From assembly GCA_020723225.1 (NCBI GenBank), contig DYJG01000160.1:1-6218 (forward strand): a DNA stretch of 6,218 nt, in the 5' to 3' direction. A program made the position numbers and the translations under genes. Below the pieces are notes generated by a model, which was not told where the DNA came from, did no database searches, and was given only the letters and a program-made list of their open reading frames with translations. Shown here in pieces: positions 6,143-6,218 of this stretch; positions within the stretch are counted from its first letter, which is position 1, and every line of letters begins with the position of its first letter. Origin of the DNA: Desulfobacca acetoxidans. GTDB taxonomy: Bacteria > Desulfobacterota > Desulfobaccia > Desulfobaccales > 0-14-0-80-60-11.

Positions 6143-6218
6143 TTGCAAACCATCGCCCTCATCCCCGCGCGCTACGGCTCCACCCGCTTTCCGGGGAAGC
6201 CCATGGCTGACGTTTTGG
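6143..6218 (+). CDS. kdsB: 3-deoxy-manno-octulosonate cytidylyltransferase (CMP-Kdo synthetase), 3' truncated by window edge
   Basis: Only the first 25 codons are present, reading MQTIALIPARYGSTRFPGKP and then MADVL. The IPARYGSTRFPGKP segment (residues 7-20) is the N-terminal nucleotide-binding signature of KdsB and close cytidylyltransferases, where the Arg and Lys contact the CTP phosphates. KdsB activates Kdo with CTP to give CMP-Kdo and pyrophosphate in the cytoplasm, supplying the inner core of lipopolysaccharide. A start at TTG with GGAG 8 bases upstream is favoured. The gene follows DUF1186 after 29 bp without a terminator, suggesting an operon. Other sugar cytidylyltransferases, such as NeuA-type enzymes, share part of this motif but not the whole segment, so kdsB is strongly preferred although most of the gene is outside the window. 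Confidence 0.88.
   Translation, partial: MQTIALIPARYGSTRFPGKPMADVL

Noticed and set aside
5896..6162. 88-codon minus-strand frame across the DUF1186 3' end
   Set aside because: Antisense to the DUF1186 tail and the kdsB start; its content is explained by those two genes.

Overview
The window reads as ordinary chromosomal sequence from a Gram-negative, fairly GC-rich bacterium. The start of a CMP-Kdo synthetase gene (kdsB) at the right edge implies lipopolysaccharide. The mixture of a cobalamin-type radical SAM enzyme, ClpB, a DUF1186 protein and a REP-like palindrome would fit a sulfate-reducing or syntrophic 'deltaproteobacterium' (Desulfobacca-like), but that placement is a guess from gene content and style, not from a marker gene.

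Layout from left to right. (1) Positions 1-1320, plus strand: the 3' part of a cobalamin-binding-domain radical SAM protein whose true start lies before the window. (2) 1330-2067, minus strand: a class I SAM-dependent methyltransferase, convergent with the first gene and only 9 bp from it. (3) 2068-2188: a short gap with a perfect 14-bp stem hairpin. (4) 2189-4771, minus strand: a complete clpB disaggregase gene. (5) 4772-5243: a 472-bp divergent intergenic region. Its first half is strikingly AT-rich (about 27% GC by hand count over 4801-5040) and holds the likely clpB promoter plus several short palindromes. Its second half holds a REP-like hairpin. (6) 5244-6113, plus strand: a DUF1186 protein with a GTG start and a very basic C-terminal tail. 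(7) 6143 to the right edge, plus strand: the first 25 codons of kdsB with a TTG start, 29 bp behind the DUF1186 gene and probably in one operon with it.

The genes do not form one obvious pathway. The radical SAM protein resembles cobalamin-dependent methylases, possibly the HpnR hopanoid C-3 methylase type. ClpB is a general stress chaperone with its own promoter region. The DUF1186-kdsB pair begins a separate transcription unit pointing toward envelope biosynthesis. I see no CRISPR array, tRNA, rRNA, insertion sequence or defence cassette, and no convincing new multi-gene system. The points most worth a second look are the identity of the radical SAM enzyme, the palindrome-rich AT island between clpB and DUF1186, the REP-like element, and the lysine-rich tail on the DUF1186 protein.
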